NCBI RefSeq assembly: GCF_002288925.2
Contig: NW_022098076.1
Span: 72,919,425 to 72,983,424 of the forward strand
Reading direction: 5' to 3'
Source of the DNA: Delphinapterus leucas
Taxonomy: Eukaryota; Chordata; Mammalia; Artiodactyla; Monodontidae
Length of the DNA: 64,000 nt
Part shown: positions 35,840 to 47,594 of the stretch, one piece after another
How the letters are laid out: each line of letters opens with the position of its first letter
Position numbering within the stretch: the first letter of the stretch is position 1
The notes under the pieces: generated by a model
What the model was told of the DNA's origin: nothing
What the model saw: only the letters and a program-made list of their open reading frames with translations
Database searches by the model: none
Program-made: the position numbers and the translations under genes

Positions 35840-36360
35840 AGTAGTAAAAACAGAATTTATTCAGGAACCATTAGAATAGGAGGAAACAGTCCTCAGTATA
35901 GAACTGGCCTCAACTCTAAATACAACATGGACAAGTGGGGATTTCCAGCCAAGGAAGAGCTTATGGCTGGGGGGGGGGGTGGTCATTGAATGGAAATTTC
36001 CTAAGAGGTATGTCAAGGGAAAAGGGAGATTTCTGACTAAACAGGCTTGCCAGGATTCTTGCTGAAGGCAGACCAGGATGATGAAATATTACCTGGGAGA
36101 TGTTGGGGAATGAGGAACTGGATCAGATGTGCTGGGTACTCAGACATCCAGGCTGGGGATTCTGCTAAACTTGTTTAGCAAGACTGTGTCAAAATTGGGC
36201 AATGCAAAGATGGACACGTAAGTCCAAAGGTCAAGGCCTAGTTGGGAAGAGGGCTCCTAAGAGCCTGACTGAAATTTGGTCAAGGAGGACGTCTTTGTCG
36301 ACTTTCTCCCCCCACTATCGAGTCACCAAGGGTTGCAGATGTTAAAGTACATAAGGTGCT
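35840..36360 (-). mobile_element. Possible LTR in antisense orientation
   Basis: It opens with 'cagaatttattcaggaacca', which looks like the antisense of an LTR polyadenylation region, and continues with G-rich text typical of antisense LTRs. I cannot name a family, and the limits are guesses. It could equally be unique sequence. Confidence 0.3.
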
Positions 36361-36439
36361 GAGCCTATCCCTGCCCCTCCTCATTTACTGATCTGTTACT
36401 GATCTGCTGAACTTCTACCCAACATTTGCCTGTTTTGAA

Positions 36440-36570
36440 AGTATTTGCCTTATTCTCCCCAGAAAGCTGTGAGCTTCTCGATGACAATGATCGTTCTTTC
36501 TCGTCTTTGTTTCACCTGAAATGCCAGAGTAGCTTTTCAACAAACATTTCTTCATTCAAATGGTTTCATT
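36440..36570 (+). mobile_element. L2 3'-end-like fragment
   Basis: It contains 'gaaagctgtgagcttctcga' followed by 'tcgtctttgtttcacc' and 'ttcaacaaacatttcttcat', in the order of an L2 tail. It is diverged. Confidence 0.5.
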
Positions 36571-36664
36571 TCTCTGTTTCTTTCAAAGATAATGAATCGG
36601 GAGGGTCTTTCAAACATCAGTTTTGCTCAGTTGACTGACCAGTATTTGGGGACCACCACCAGAG

Positions 36665-36840
36665 CACCCCACCGTCCCTCTAGCTTAGTGGGATTACTTA
36701 ATCTCTTTTTGTTTCAGTTTTCTCAGCTGTAAAATGAGAACCAATACATTTCCAGCATCTTCCGCACGGGGCTATCGTGGGTGTCAAACGAATTATCTCT
36801 GTCAAAGTATTTGATAAACTTGAAAATGCTATGACCATTT
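36665..36840 (+). mobile_element. MIR SINE (plus)
   Basis: Forward core: 'ttacttaatctctttttgtt', 'tcagttttctcagctgtaaa', 'atgagaaccaataca', then 'caaagtatttgataaacttg'. Confidence 0.85.
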
Positions 36841-37454
36841 TTTGGAAGTATGAAGCTCCCAAAACATTCACATTCAAACTCTTATTCTACAGGCAAGAGA
36901 TATAAACCTGAACACCAGCATGACCTCTTTCTGAAATCCTCATGACCAGCTTCAAAACATGTAAATTACAAGAAAGGTTTCAAAAAAGCCAGTAAGTTTG
37001 TTCAGATATTTCATGAATTGAATATCCTACATATTTGAAAAGAAAGATGAAATAGAATAGCTGCAAGCATAGGAAGCATCATCGTCTCCGTGACTTGTTT
37101 TTAACCTTACTCAAGCTATCAGGTATCTTCCCACAGACCATGACACCTGGTGCTATCCTGTATTATTTTACAATATCAGTTACGCTTAGGTCTCCAGACC
37201 TGTTCATCTACAAGAGCACTGGCTTTCAGAGCATTGATGAGCCCCTTAATTAATTTGCTATTTCTAAGAACAGGTTCACCACTCTGCTTCATCCACATTG
37301 GAGCTGGATTTCACAACTACAAAGATGTTTTTAACTAGAGCACCTAATTCCCAAAAGAAGCACAATTGAAGGGACAACCTATGCAACTGTATACTATTGC
37401 CTAAAGTTGCTGCTGACCAATTCAATCTTCAATAAATGAGTGATGCTTTAACTT
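36841..37454. other. No feature recognised
   Basis: Unassigned non-coding sequence. Confidence 0.45.
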
Positions 37455-37468
37455 AAAAAGTTATAATT

Positions 37469-37671
37469 GGGCTTCCCTGGTGGCGCAGTGGTTGAGAGCC
37501 CGCCTGCCGATGCTAGGGCACACGGGTTCGTGCCCCGGTCCGGGAAGATCCCACATGCCGTGGAGCGGCTGGGCCCGTGAGCCATGGCCGCTGAGCCTGC
37601 GCGTCCGGAGCCTGTGCTCCGCAACAGGGGAGGCCACAGCAGTGAGAGGCCTGCGTACAGCAAAAAAAAAA
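37469..37671 (+). mobile_element. CHR-type cetacean SINE, short form, with 14-bp target duplication
   Basis: The duplication 'aaaaagttataatt' is perfect (37455-37468 and 37672-37685). Box A and box B ('gggttcgtgcccc') are intact, with the GC-rich body close to the other short copies and an A14-type tail. The overlapping short open frames (67-73 codons) are artefacts. Confidence 0.96.
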
Positions 37672-37685
37672 AAAAAGTTATAATT

Positions 37686-38589
37686 TTATCAACCGTTTAT
37701 TCTAAAAGTGCACTTCTTTCCAGTTCTCTTCTCACCAGATACACATTTCTTAGTAAAAACCCGATGGTGAACATACCTAATAAGTATTCACTATATGGCC
37801 TGTAGTTAACCATGAGTAAGAGGTACATTTTTCATGGTCCTTAGTATTAGATGTGGTGATTTGTATGTTTTGGTCCTTTCACCCCTTACTACAATCTTTC
37901 TTTTATTTGTGCTAATTATACAGTACCAAAAGACTATATTTCTTTGAGTTGAAAAGATGGCTTGTTCCACTTAAGGTGAAATGCAGATTTCCCACTAAAA
38001 GGCAAATTCTGCATTTCAAAAGATTGAATAGACTGGTACTTACAGAATCCCAGCTGGTTAAATTTAGAGCATTGGAAAAGATCCAATCCAAGAATAGTCT
38101 CCGGCCTTAGGCCTGTAACATTTTTATTTGATAGTGCATTGGAAAGAAAAAAAAAAAATTCAGTTTAAGCTCTTGTTTTTCCAACATATTGTTCTTCTGT
38201 GAGAGGCGAACTGGTGTTGATAGTGGTGTTGGCCTCAAAACCACTGCTTCCCTTAAATGATCTATTTCACTTTTGCTATGCCGGTTTAAAGGGGCTTCTG
38301 TTAACAAATGTTTATACTGAAACTATCCTCTCCTGCCTCTCTAAATGTCAAGTGCTTCCTTTTTGGCTTCACCCCATTTTGCCACCCCATCTTTGAGACT
38401 TTCTCCTCCTTGAGAGATGGCAGGGTCATAAGTGCCCAAGTATTAGTACTCATTGCTGCAGTAGGGAACGTTTCTTTGACAATTTTTCCACTTACTCACT
38501 GATTTCTAATTCATCCAGCTCATACTTTGGCTCAGGATATAATCTGCTGTCCATTTCCAACCCCAGACTCCTAGCTGCCATTTCTGCAA
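37686..38589. other. No feature recognised
   Basis: Unassigned. An A12-type run lies near 38147. Confidence 0.45.
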
Positions 38590-38760
38590 ATCTAGTATTC
38601 CTCCAAATGGGCAGCAAAATCACCTGGAGTGGGGATTAAAAGGCCTATTTCTGGGCCCCATCCCAAATCTAGTGAATCAGAATCTGGAAGAGAGGCCTGG
38701 GGATTCGTATTCATAACAAACTCTCTCCAGAAGATTCTGAAGTTTGAGAACTATTGCTCT
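38590..38760 (+). mobile_element. MER5A-like hAT-Charlie element (plus)
   Basis: The interior reads forward: 'cagcaaaatcacctggagtg', 'tttctgggccccatcccaaa', 'gtgaatcagaatctggaaga', 'attctgaagtttgagaac'. The left terminal repeat is degraded. Confidence 0.8.
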
Positions 38761-38844
38761 CTGCTCAGCCAGCCTTCTCTAACGATGGTAACTTCATAAC
38801 CTCTGTTAAAGCTGTAGCATATGTGTAATTGAGGTAGTGCCCAG

Positions 38845-39110
38845 TGCTCTAACAGTAAAAACCAAAATCTCTGTGACTTAATCCAACAGACATACAGGGA
38901 GAGATGCTCTGCTCTAGACAGTCATTGTGGGACTGAGCCTGACAGGCTTCTGCTTCTTCCCTCCATGTTTCCCAGGGTCACCCTGCATATCAACATCCAG
39001 CCAGCCAACTAGGGAAGAGAGAGTGGAAGACCCCCTCGGAGATTTTTATGGGCCTGGTCTGGAAGTGGCCTCCATCACTTCTGTCTATATCCCCATGGCA
39101 TGAACTTGAG
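38845..39110 (+). mobile_element. Unnamed interspersed repeat, family B, copy 3
   Basis: Partial match to copies 1 and 2: 'accaaaatctctgtgactta', then 'tttttatgggcctggtctgg', 'aagtggcctccatcacttct'. It is more diverged. The minus-strand open frame of 97 codons over 39075-39368 overlaps it and lacks protein signatures. Confidence 0.5.
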
Positions 39111-39393
39111 ATTCCACCTTGAGGCCTGGAAAGTGCTAGGGAAAGCAGGCCCTGGGCAGCCAATTTCCAGAAACCACTGTGCACTGCACTGCACACCACT
39201 GAGCAACACTCTACTGGACCCTGGCATCTCCGCCACTAACGCCACCCAGAGGGTAGAGAAGCAAAGCGCATAGTTCCACCACACATTAAGAAGTATCGGA
39301 GCTCTGTGATTCAAAGGCCCCCATTTCCAGAACTTCCTGCTTGAGGAGGAAAACCAGGATCCCCTCAAGGCTTATCTCTTGAACTGTTTGAAT

Positions 39394-39541
39394 CCTCCAT
39401 ATTTCTTTTTTGTTTTGTTTGATTTTGTATCTTTACCTTGATAAACATTGTTATTTTGCCACATTTGTTCTATCTTTCTCTATATAGCTATAAACTTTTT
39501 TTTTTTTTTTTAACATCTTTATTGCCTCCATATTTCTTTTT
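39394..39541 (-). mobile_element. L1-mediated 3'-transduction insertion, almost all L1 missing
   Basis: A perfect 17-bp target duplication 'cctccatatttcttttt' (39394-39410 and 39525-39541) encloses 114 bp. Read on the minus strand the insert is: 13 nt of the L1 3' end (antisense of 'aacatctttattg', 39512-39524, identical to the L1 end at 16761), an internal A16 (39496-39511), then 85 nt of non-L1 sequence (39411-39495) ending in an A-rich tail against the target duplication. This is the structure expected when L1 transcription reads through its own poly(A) signal and the copy is severely 5'-truncated. The source of the 85 nt is unknown. Confidence 0.85.
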
Positions 39542-40234
39542 CTTAACATTTCTCCCTGGTTATCTAGAAACACAGGTAGATTTTGCGAAATTTTGCAGAT
39601 GAGCTACATGAATACTATACTACATAAAAGTTGGTGGGTAAAGCAGTATGTTCCTGATATTGAAAAACAAGAAAGTTGCGTATTTGTACAACTTTCTTGT
39701 TCACACACAGACACCCACACACACATTCTCTATATATACACACACATCATATACATTTTCATATATGTACATTACATGTATATCTGCCGCTGGATTTTGT
39801 TGTGTAACAGATACAGTTTTCATGAACATAAACCCCTGCTTTGCGTTCATTCTCTTACTAAGGAGTCATAGGGTACACCTGCCCAGGAAAAATTAAGGAC
39901 TACGTGGCCAAGTCAGCATAAAGGTGATTCACGAGTACGTTCAGGTGCCTTTTGAGGCTTATATCTCACTCTTCTATCTCTTTCAGATAAAACTGAAGTG
40001 AAGAAATCAGCGAAGTTTGAAAAATTGCCTTCTCACTTAAACACTGCCAGTTACACTGAACAATTTTAACAGACACATTATTTTAATAGGCACAGAGCTA
40101 TCCTGAAGTTTAACAGTGTATTTGAAGTTCTCAACCTGAAACGGGCTCTAAGTTCTAATTCTTCATACACACATTGTTTTGTTGGTAGTTTTCTCAGAAA
40201 ACTTTCAGAATCAAACGTGCATTAGTTGTGCCGT
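39542..40234. other. No feature recognised
   Basis: Unassigned, with an imperfect CA/TA-rich patch at about 39701-39782 that generates short spurious frames. Confidence 0.45.
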
Positions 40235-40370
40235 TTCCATTTCCTAAGTCAAATGTTTAACAAATATTCACTGAGCAACTGCTAAGTATAAGACACTCCT
40301 CTAAGCACTGAGGGGACAATAATGAACAAGCATGAAGTAAAAAATGTCAAGAGTAGGCAGTTAATAGAAT
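40235..40370 (+). mobile_element. L2-like LINE fragment
   Basis: It reads 'caaatattcactgagcaact', 'taagcactgaggggacaata' and 'atgaacaagcatgaag', the same old phrase type as at 13.7 and 28.0 kb. Confidence 0.5.
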
Positions 40371-41699
40371 AAAGCTATAGAGTGTTATGGGGCTATTACT
40401 ATAGGGCAGTCCTTTCTGAGCTGTAAACATCTGAATAGAAACCCCAGTGGAGGGAAGGTTGTGCCGCGTGAATATTCATGAGAAGAGTGTCAGGCAAGGT
40501 AAGAAAAAGTGCTAATGCTCTGATGAAAGAGTCTATCTTATATGAGAAATCTCTAGCATATGCCCATTTCAGAAAATTCCCTTATATGATTTTGAATAAA
40601 TATGTCACCTAAATGCTATCATCTTTCTTGGAAAAAGCATTAACCACATACTTTTATTTGTCTGCTCTGATAAAATGGTCACTCAGGAACTGTGTTCCAC
40701 TGCAAAGTAATAGAAACAAACAAACAAACAAACAGGAACATAAACAAAATAGGGTATTTTCTTTCCTTCATGTCAGTTTAAGTCGGGGAGCAGGTGATGG
40801 AGAGCTGGAAAAGGGGCTCCACCATAGCACCAAAGTTTCAGCCTCTTATTTTTTTGCTTTTCCATTCTTAGTGCATGGATTTCAGCTTCAGCTTCACTTC
40901 ATGGTCACAATATGACCACTGCAGCTTTAAGCTTTATGTCTAAATTCCAGATAGGAAAACAAGGGCACATAAGCACCTCCTATCTGAATTTGCTTTCCTG
41001 GTCTCTACCCCTAACTGCCAGCTTCTGGAGAACTTTCCCACACCCTCACCTAACCGTTTCTGTCACAAGTCAATTGGTCATATGGCCCCTTTATCTACAA
41101 GGAATGTTAGGAGACATATTTTTACTTGGATACATTGCTGTCCTCAACAGGATCAGAGTTATAGGATGAAGGGGAAAATCAATATTAGTAGACTACTAAA
41201 ACCAAATAACTATGGCTTCAGTTATAAGAGGTGTAAACAAATGATCAACCTCCATTTGATAGCCAACTATGAGTCTAAAGTTCTATAATCCTGTCAATCA
41301 TTTATCCTCCCTAGGTTATAGGATACCTTTCTCAGTATATTCACCACTTACTCTTCATTCCTTTTCTTTGAGTCTCCACACATATCTCATCATTTGTAAT
41401 CTCCTCAGGTTGCTATAATCCCTGAGGAAGTCTACAAATAGCATCTCTCTTCCCTGAATTGGGGAAATAAAATAAAGCGGTAGCAGATGGAAGCCAAGTA
41501 TCATTTTGGTTACTCGTAGACACCAAGTTGGAAGGTGTGGTTTCAGGTTTCTCAGTCAGTAGCTACTACTGAACCCCAAAATAATACAGACCTTCCTACT
41601 GGCAATGCTGGACTCCTACAGAAAAAGCTCACTTCCAAGAGGCCAAAATGCTGTTATATTTCACAAACTTAGCAATCAGATAAGTCACCCAGTAGTAGA
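40371..41699. other. No feature recognised
   Basis: About 1.3 kb unassigned, including a short (aaac)n run near 40718. A 100-codon plus-strand frame (40613-40915) crosses this simple run and looks spurious. Confidence 0.45.
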
Positions 41700-42222
41700 G
41701 TATTTCACTGTCACCACCACCTGGAAAGAAATCTGAGGTGTGGGGGAAAAGTTCTCCCTGACACTTGTGGTATCTGGCCTCCCTGTGGCCCTAGGGAATC
41801 ATTCTTCTCAGAATTCAGGCCCTTGGGTATACCCTTCCCTTCAATCTGCTTGAACCAAAAGAATGCATCAGCCTTAAGCCTAAAGCTTAAAAAGCTCACT
41901 TGCTGCTTCGAAGGCTTTCTTGAGACCTGTGAGCCAATTTGTAAGAATCAAGCTACCCTTCCAGAAAGGCCATTTAGAGAGGGAGGGGACCTGAGATTAC
42001 AGAGGAAGAAAGAGAAATCCAGCTGTCCCAGGGTTTCAGCTAAGCCAGGTCCCTACTGATTCACCTGCTTAACTACAGCCCCGTGAGTGACCACCCACGA
42101 GGTGAGAAGGATTGCTCAGCTAAGTCAGCCCAGATGGCAAGAATGTAGCAAATAAAGTCTTGGTTGTTTTAGATTGCTATATTTGGGGGTGGTTTGTTAC
42201 AGAACAATCAATAACCAAAGCA
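41700..42222 (+). mobile_element. MaLR LTR (MLT1-like), plus
   Basis: The 3' end is diagnostic: 'agcaaataaagtcttggttg', 'gggggtggtttgttac', 'agaacaatcaataacc'. Upstream text ('gaaatccagctgtcccaggg', 'tgagtgaccacccacgaggt') fits the interior of such LTRs. The left limit is approximate. Confidence 0.65.
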
Positions 42223-43347
42223 ATTACCCCCTGCTATTTCTTCTTCTATAATTTTTATACTGTTTCCTTCTCATCTAGTCTTGGCTTCAGTGTGTATTCC
42301 CACTGAACTTGAAATATTGGCAAGTTCTCAATAAATATTAGCTATTATTACATAAGTCGCTTTGTAAATGGAAAATGTAAGATTAAGTGTAAATATTCAG
42401 AGTAACAACAATTTTCAAGCATTGTTTGCTGCTAGTTGCCATCTTGAAACTCTAAAATGATACCCAGTCTGCTTAGGGATCCAAGATTGTCATTTTTATG
42501 GTCTTCTATCAGTTGCAGTCCCCCCTCTATTTTTGTACAACATCAGGCGGTCTTTCTTATTTGCTTCCTCTTAGAAGTTCTCATGAGTGCTATCATATAT
42601 TATGAACTATCCTTCTTATCTACACTGTGTTTTTCATCTTCCCTTTCTCTTCCCCCCCATTCTGCTGCTTCCGATAAGAAGCTTCTCTAGACTGCAGCCA
42701 CTGGGCCCTAATAGTTGCTATTCCTGTAGCCTAATATTCCATAAACTTGTATTTTATGTAGCTGTCAAATGCATTTGTTAGTATTAACAAATAGGATGGT
42801 AATACTTGGGCAAACTGGTGACCCAGTATTTCCTCCCCTTTTGCATCTGCCAGTATTGAGAAGTCAGTGGAAAGCTTTCTGCTTGCCTTCATTTCTAGGC
42901 ATCCAGCTGGGAGCAAAAGGACAACCTGCAAATTTCCTTCATGCAAAGTTGTATCCTCTGAACTCCAGCAAATTTTGGTCTGGAGCTCACTGTAATATGT
43001 CAAAGATACATTTAGGATCTAAATTTTCAGAATATTTGATTGCCAGTTTTCTAGGTTGACTAATCTTGGATTCATCCTGGGCTGTAGGAGAAACAGGAGG
43101 CACAATGTCTAATGCCCACAATACTTTTAGGGGCCAATGAAAATATTTATTTTTTCCAATCAGAAGAAAAAACGAACTTAGGTTGAAGAAAAAAATTTTA
43201 ATATTATGATATTAACATACTCACCCATATACTAACACAGTAGTAAAATATAATTTAAAATATTTTTATGGAGGAAGAAACCCATGAAGTCAAAAGTGCC
43301 TCAAGCCCAAGAAAGCCATAATGTGGCCCAAGATTTATTAGGCTAAT
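42223..43347. other. No feature recognised
   Basis: Unassigned. A MIR-like tail ('ctcaataaatattagctatt', near 42328) is too short to call firmly. Confidence 0.45.
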
Positions 43348-43500
43348 CGTTCTCAAAATTTAAAAGGCATTAGAATTTCCTGTAATCTTTCTCTTATGGA
43401 TTTTCAGAGACAGTAGCAGCGATTCCATTAAGCAAGGCTAGAATAAATCTCAGGAACCTGCATTCTTAATGGGCAATCTAGGTAATTCTACTACACACTG
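43348..43500 (+). mobile_element. MER5-like hAT-Charlie fragment, diverged
   Basis: It reads 'cgttctcaaaatttaaaagg', 'attagaatttcctgtaatc', then 'aggaacctgcattcttaa' and 'aatctaggtaattctac', following the MER5 order with poor conservation. Confidence 0.55.
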
Positions 43501-44484
43501 AATTAGAGGAAAACTAAAGAAGTAAAGCCAGAAATGATGAAAGTTGTTGTCTGTACGGAACAGAGTTGAGGCATGGGACAAATAAGGCATGAGTATGTTG
43601 CTTTATAACTTTTCTGTCCTAATTGATTTGTTCTCACCACCTGCGTATGGCAAGTATTAAGCTGTTGGCTCCATGATCAGCAACTACTTGATATTCCTTT
43701 GAAATTCTATCTGTGGGTAGATTATTCTACAGAAGAGGAGCACAATTTATTGACTACAAGACAACCACTTCTATTGTACACTGGCAAACAAAATATATCA
43801 GATGAGCCTTGAAAAAAGCTGAGATTCCAGTGCATTATACAAATTGTAGCTGGGTCTGTGTACAAATGGGACCAGTTGGGTAGAGACTGAAATACTAAGC
43901 AAAAAGTGGAAAAATGGTACATTTCAAAGCAAGAAGAGAGAAAGTTTCTTTTTGTTCATTTGAAATAGCTTTAGATGATTCCCTAAGAGAAGGGTGAAAT
44001 CAAGATGTACAAGGCAAAGAGAAAGTAAAAGATAGTTGGGTTGGAATGACTGGTGTGGAAACTAGCCACCTGTGATCCCTGCACTCATTGGATGTATCAA
44101 AGGTCCTGCAAGAATGGGCTGCTTTCCATGTATATGTATTTAGAGTCTCCCCATGATTACTCACTTATGATAGGGTATGTAACAGTAGCCTATGTGGCAG
44201 ATGGTTTAGGGACCTGAAATTTATTAAGAAGTTCAACCAGATTGCCCAGCAAAAGTCAGCTTCCAGCCAAGCTGATTATACAGAGGCTGGTAAATTATTC
44301 TTTAATTAAGATGAACTGAATAACCACCAAAGAATTTGTCAGAGGTCAGGGCCTAAATAAAGCTAGAAATCCTACCCCATTATAAATAGTAACATCTTCC
44401 CTAAGAGAGACCATGATGTGAGCCACAGCATGAACTGAAGTCATTGGTTATTCCCTCCAAGGCCTGGAAAATACAATCCAGTGT
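43501..44484. other. No feature recognised
   Basis: Unassigned non-coding sequence. Confidence 0.45.
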
Positions 44485-44700
44485 TTCATGATTCCAAAGT
44501 GCCTCATAACATGTATTATTTTATCTTTACAACAAGCCTGTTAGGCAGCCTGGAGATATGATTCCCATTTTACACAGGAGGAAACAATCACAGAGAGATT
44601 AAGTAACTCATCGGATGTTCCAGAATGAAAGAGGATAGACAAGTCGAATTCTGAGCTGTGAATTTCTAGTGCATCATTTAGCTCATTGCCTTGCTCGCCT
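44485..44700 (-). mobile_element. MIR SINE (minus)
   Basis: Antisense core: 'acaacaagcctgttaggcag', 'attcccattttacacaggag', 'gaaacaatcacagagagatt', 'aagtaactca'. Confidence 0.8.
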
Positions 44701-45954
44701 AAAATCCCAAAATAGATTTGACTGTTCTGAACATTTAAAAAAGATAGTATAATTAGTTAAATTAAAGATGTCTTGATGGACTTGAATGCTATTTCTTATC
44801 TGCCCCCATCCCCCTGGACATGGTCTGCGAAATTTCTTTTCTCAAGGACAGTGTTGATTTAATTGGAAAGAATCATGTTCTCGTTTCCTATTTTGGCTAC
44901 CACAGTACCCCAGCCATATGCATAGTGGCCATCTGGAAAAATCTGTTCCTAACTCGAAGGAGTATTGCTTCAGTTTGCCCTGAAACTGTTTACCCACTGG
45001 CACTGCTCTTCATTTTCAGAATCAGTGTGATTTCTACTTGGGTTTACTTGAGATTCTGCCTAATAACCAAAACAAACAGTGGTGCATAGGCCTCCATAGA
45101 GAATCTGCACACGTATTTAGAGAATACTCCCCCAGCACTGCTCTATAATTTGTTCCTTTTTTTGAAGTTTTTGTTTTTTTAAAAAGAGTTGTTGAATTCA
45201 GCTTTTGTTCAATGTATTCATGACTACAAGTCTTGGTGTTTTTTTTTTTTCTTTTCCTTTTTTCAGACTAAGAAATACTCAAAGGTATAATCAGGTCCTT
45301 CCACAGTATTTAATTAGTCATAATTAAAAGACATCTACACAAAGAACAGTGTTTTCAAAGTCTTTTCTTCTGTTACATTGATAATGAATTAAGAAATTAA
45401 TTGGCAATGTGAGTTACAATAGAGAATGTCAATGAGAAAATCTTAACTGTCTTACAAAACTATCTTCTTTTGTAGATCATGTTCTGTCACTGTATTTAAT
45501 TCAGTGACATTCCCAATCACTAAATTTTTTTTTAATGCATAAGAATGGTGGGAGAGGAAGGGCAGAAAGAGGTATAAACCCATATTCTAGTAAGATTGTT
45601 TAAAATGATCAAATCTCTCAGCTATGACATTAGATTTTGAAGATTTTTTAAATCTCCAAATCTCTTACGGATAGTGGGGGGGGTGTGGATAGGGAACAGC
45701 AAAAAGTGTTGGAAACATGATGACTTATTTTCACAACGAGCAATCTGACTCTATTGCTTAATAATATATATGGAAATATTACACATATGGTTAATTCTAA
45801 CAACAATAACAAGGTCTCATGAAGGGCAGTTTAATAAAGAATTTGGAAAATATTATCTCATGCTTCCATCTTTAGTCTTTCACAAGGCTGTTTTCTATGG
45901 ACATGCATAAACTTTATCCTTCTACTTTAAATGATGTATAATAGTTTATATTTG
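44701..45954. other. No feature recognised
   Basis: Unassigned. An 89-codon plus-strand frame (44820-45089) has no signal peptide or domain I recognise. A G8 run lies near 45677. Confidence 0.45.
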
Positions 45955-46174
45955 GCCAAAAAATAGTAATCAATTATAACAAATATGACAGATTAATGAC
46001 ATATATGTTTAGCATATAAAAAGCTTATACAAGTCTATAATACAAAAATACCAACGCAGGCAGGCAAGGGGCATGAACAGACTCACATACAAACAATACT
46101 GATGACTAATAAACATAAAGTAGGTCAATTTCACTAGTAATCAAAGAAATACAAATCAAAATGAAATAACCCTT
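45955..46174 (+). mobile_element. Older L1 (host element), left part
   Basis: Plus-strand ORF2-tail text ('aggggcatgaacagactcac', 'actaataaacataaagtagg', 'tcactagtaatcaaagaaat') is interrupted at the target duplication and resumes at 47595. Confidence 0.8.
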
Positions 46175-47081
46175 GGCAAGAATATACAATGGAAAAAAAA
46201 AGACAGTCTCTTCAATAAGTGGTACTGGGAAAACTGGACAGCTACTTGTAAAAGAATGAAATTAGAACATTGTCTAACACCATATACAAAAATAAACTCA
46301 AAATGGATTAAAGACCTAGATAAAACTGGACACCATAAAATTCCTAGAGGAAAATATAGGCAGAACACTGTTTGACATAAATCATAGCAATATTTTTTGG
46401 GATCTATCTCCTAAAACAAAGGAAATAAAAGCAAAAATAAACAAGTGGGAGCTAATTAAACTTAAAAGCTTTTGCACAGCAAAGGAAACCATCAACAAAT
46501 CAAAAAGACAACCCACTGAATGGCAGAAAATATTTTCAAATGATATGACCAGTAAGGAGCTAATATCCAACATATATAAACAGCTCATACAGCCCAACAT
46601 CAAAAAAGACAAAGACAAAAAAACTGTTTAAAAAGTGGGCAGAAGACCTGAAAAGACGTTTTTCCAAAAGGAAATGCAGATGGTCAACAGGCACCTAAAA
46701 AGATGCTCAACATCGTTAACCATCAGGGAAATGCAAATCATAACCACAATGAGATATCACCTCACACCTGTCAGAAAAGCTATCATCAAAAAGAACACAA
46801 ATAACAAATGTTGGCGAGCATGTGGAGAAAAGGGAACCCTTGTACACTGTTGGTGGGAACGTCAGTTGGCCCAGTCACTGTGAAAAACAGTATAGAGGTT
46901 TCTTGAAAAACTAAAAATAGGACTACTGTATGACCCAGCAGTTCTGCTCCTGGGTATATATCCAGATAAAACAAAGGCACTAATTCAAAAAGATACATGC
47001 ACCTCAATGTTCACAGCAGCATTACCTACAGTTGCCAAGATATGGACACAACCTAACTGATGAATGGATAAAGAAGATGTG

Positions 47082-47147
<66 letters not shown>

Positions 47148-47594
47148 ATACATACACACAATGGAATACTACTCAGCCATAAAAAAGAATGAAATTTTGC
47201 CATTTACAGAAACGTGAATGGATTTGGAGGGCACTATGCTAAGTGAAATAAGTCAGACAAAATAAATACTGTATGATGTCATTTACATGCAGAATCTAAA
47301 AAATAAAACAAACTAGTGAAAATAACAAAAAGAAGTAGACTTAGAGGTACAGAGAACAACCAGTAGTTGCCAGTGGGGAGAGGGATGGGGGAGGGGCAAC
47401 ATAGGGGAAGGGGATTAAGAGGTACAAACTCTTAGGCATAAGATAAGCTACAAGGATATATTGTACAATACAAGGAATATAGCAAATATTTTATAATAAC
47501 TATAAATGGAGTATAACCTTTAAAAAATTGTGAATCCCTATATTGTATACCTGTAACATATAATATTGTATATCAACTACACTTCAATTAAAAA
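46175..47594 (+). mobile_element. Younger 5'-truncated L1 nested inside the older L1
   Basis: The duplication 'aaatgaaataaccctt' borders it (46159-46174 and 47594-47609; its first base merges with the L1 tail). The insert runs from ORF2 sequence through the C-terminus and 3' UTR to 'atcaactacacttcaatta' plus A-run. A frame at 46635-46883 keeps typical ORF2 C-terminal residues ([20 protein letters not shown]; later [19 protein letters not shown]), but stops and frameshifts break it, so no functional reverse transcriptase exists. A TG/TA/CATA microsatellite at 47094-47160 has expanded inside the ORF2 tail. Confidence 0.92.
47094..47160 (+). repeat. Compound (TG)n(TA)n(CATA)n microsatellite inside L1
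   Basis: About ten TG units, then about thirteen TA units, then imperfect CA/CATA. It interrupts the L1 ORF2 tail between 'aagaagatgtggg' and 'aatggaatactactcagcc'. Confidence 0.95.

Noticed and set aside
40613..40915. 100-codon plus-strand frame
   Set aside because: It crosses an (aaac)n run translating to Asn-Lys-Gln repeats; no other support.
46635..46883. Frame with real protein homology (reverse-transcriptase tail)
   Set aside because: It is the L1 ORF2 C-terminus in a truncated, frameshifted copy; kept as part of the mobile element, not as a gene.
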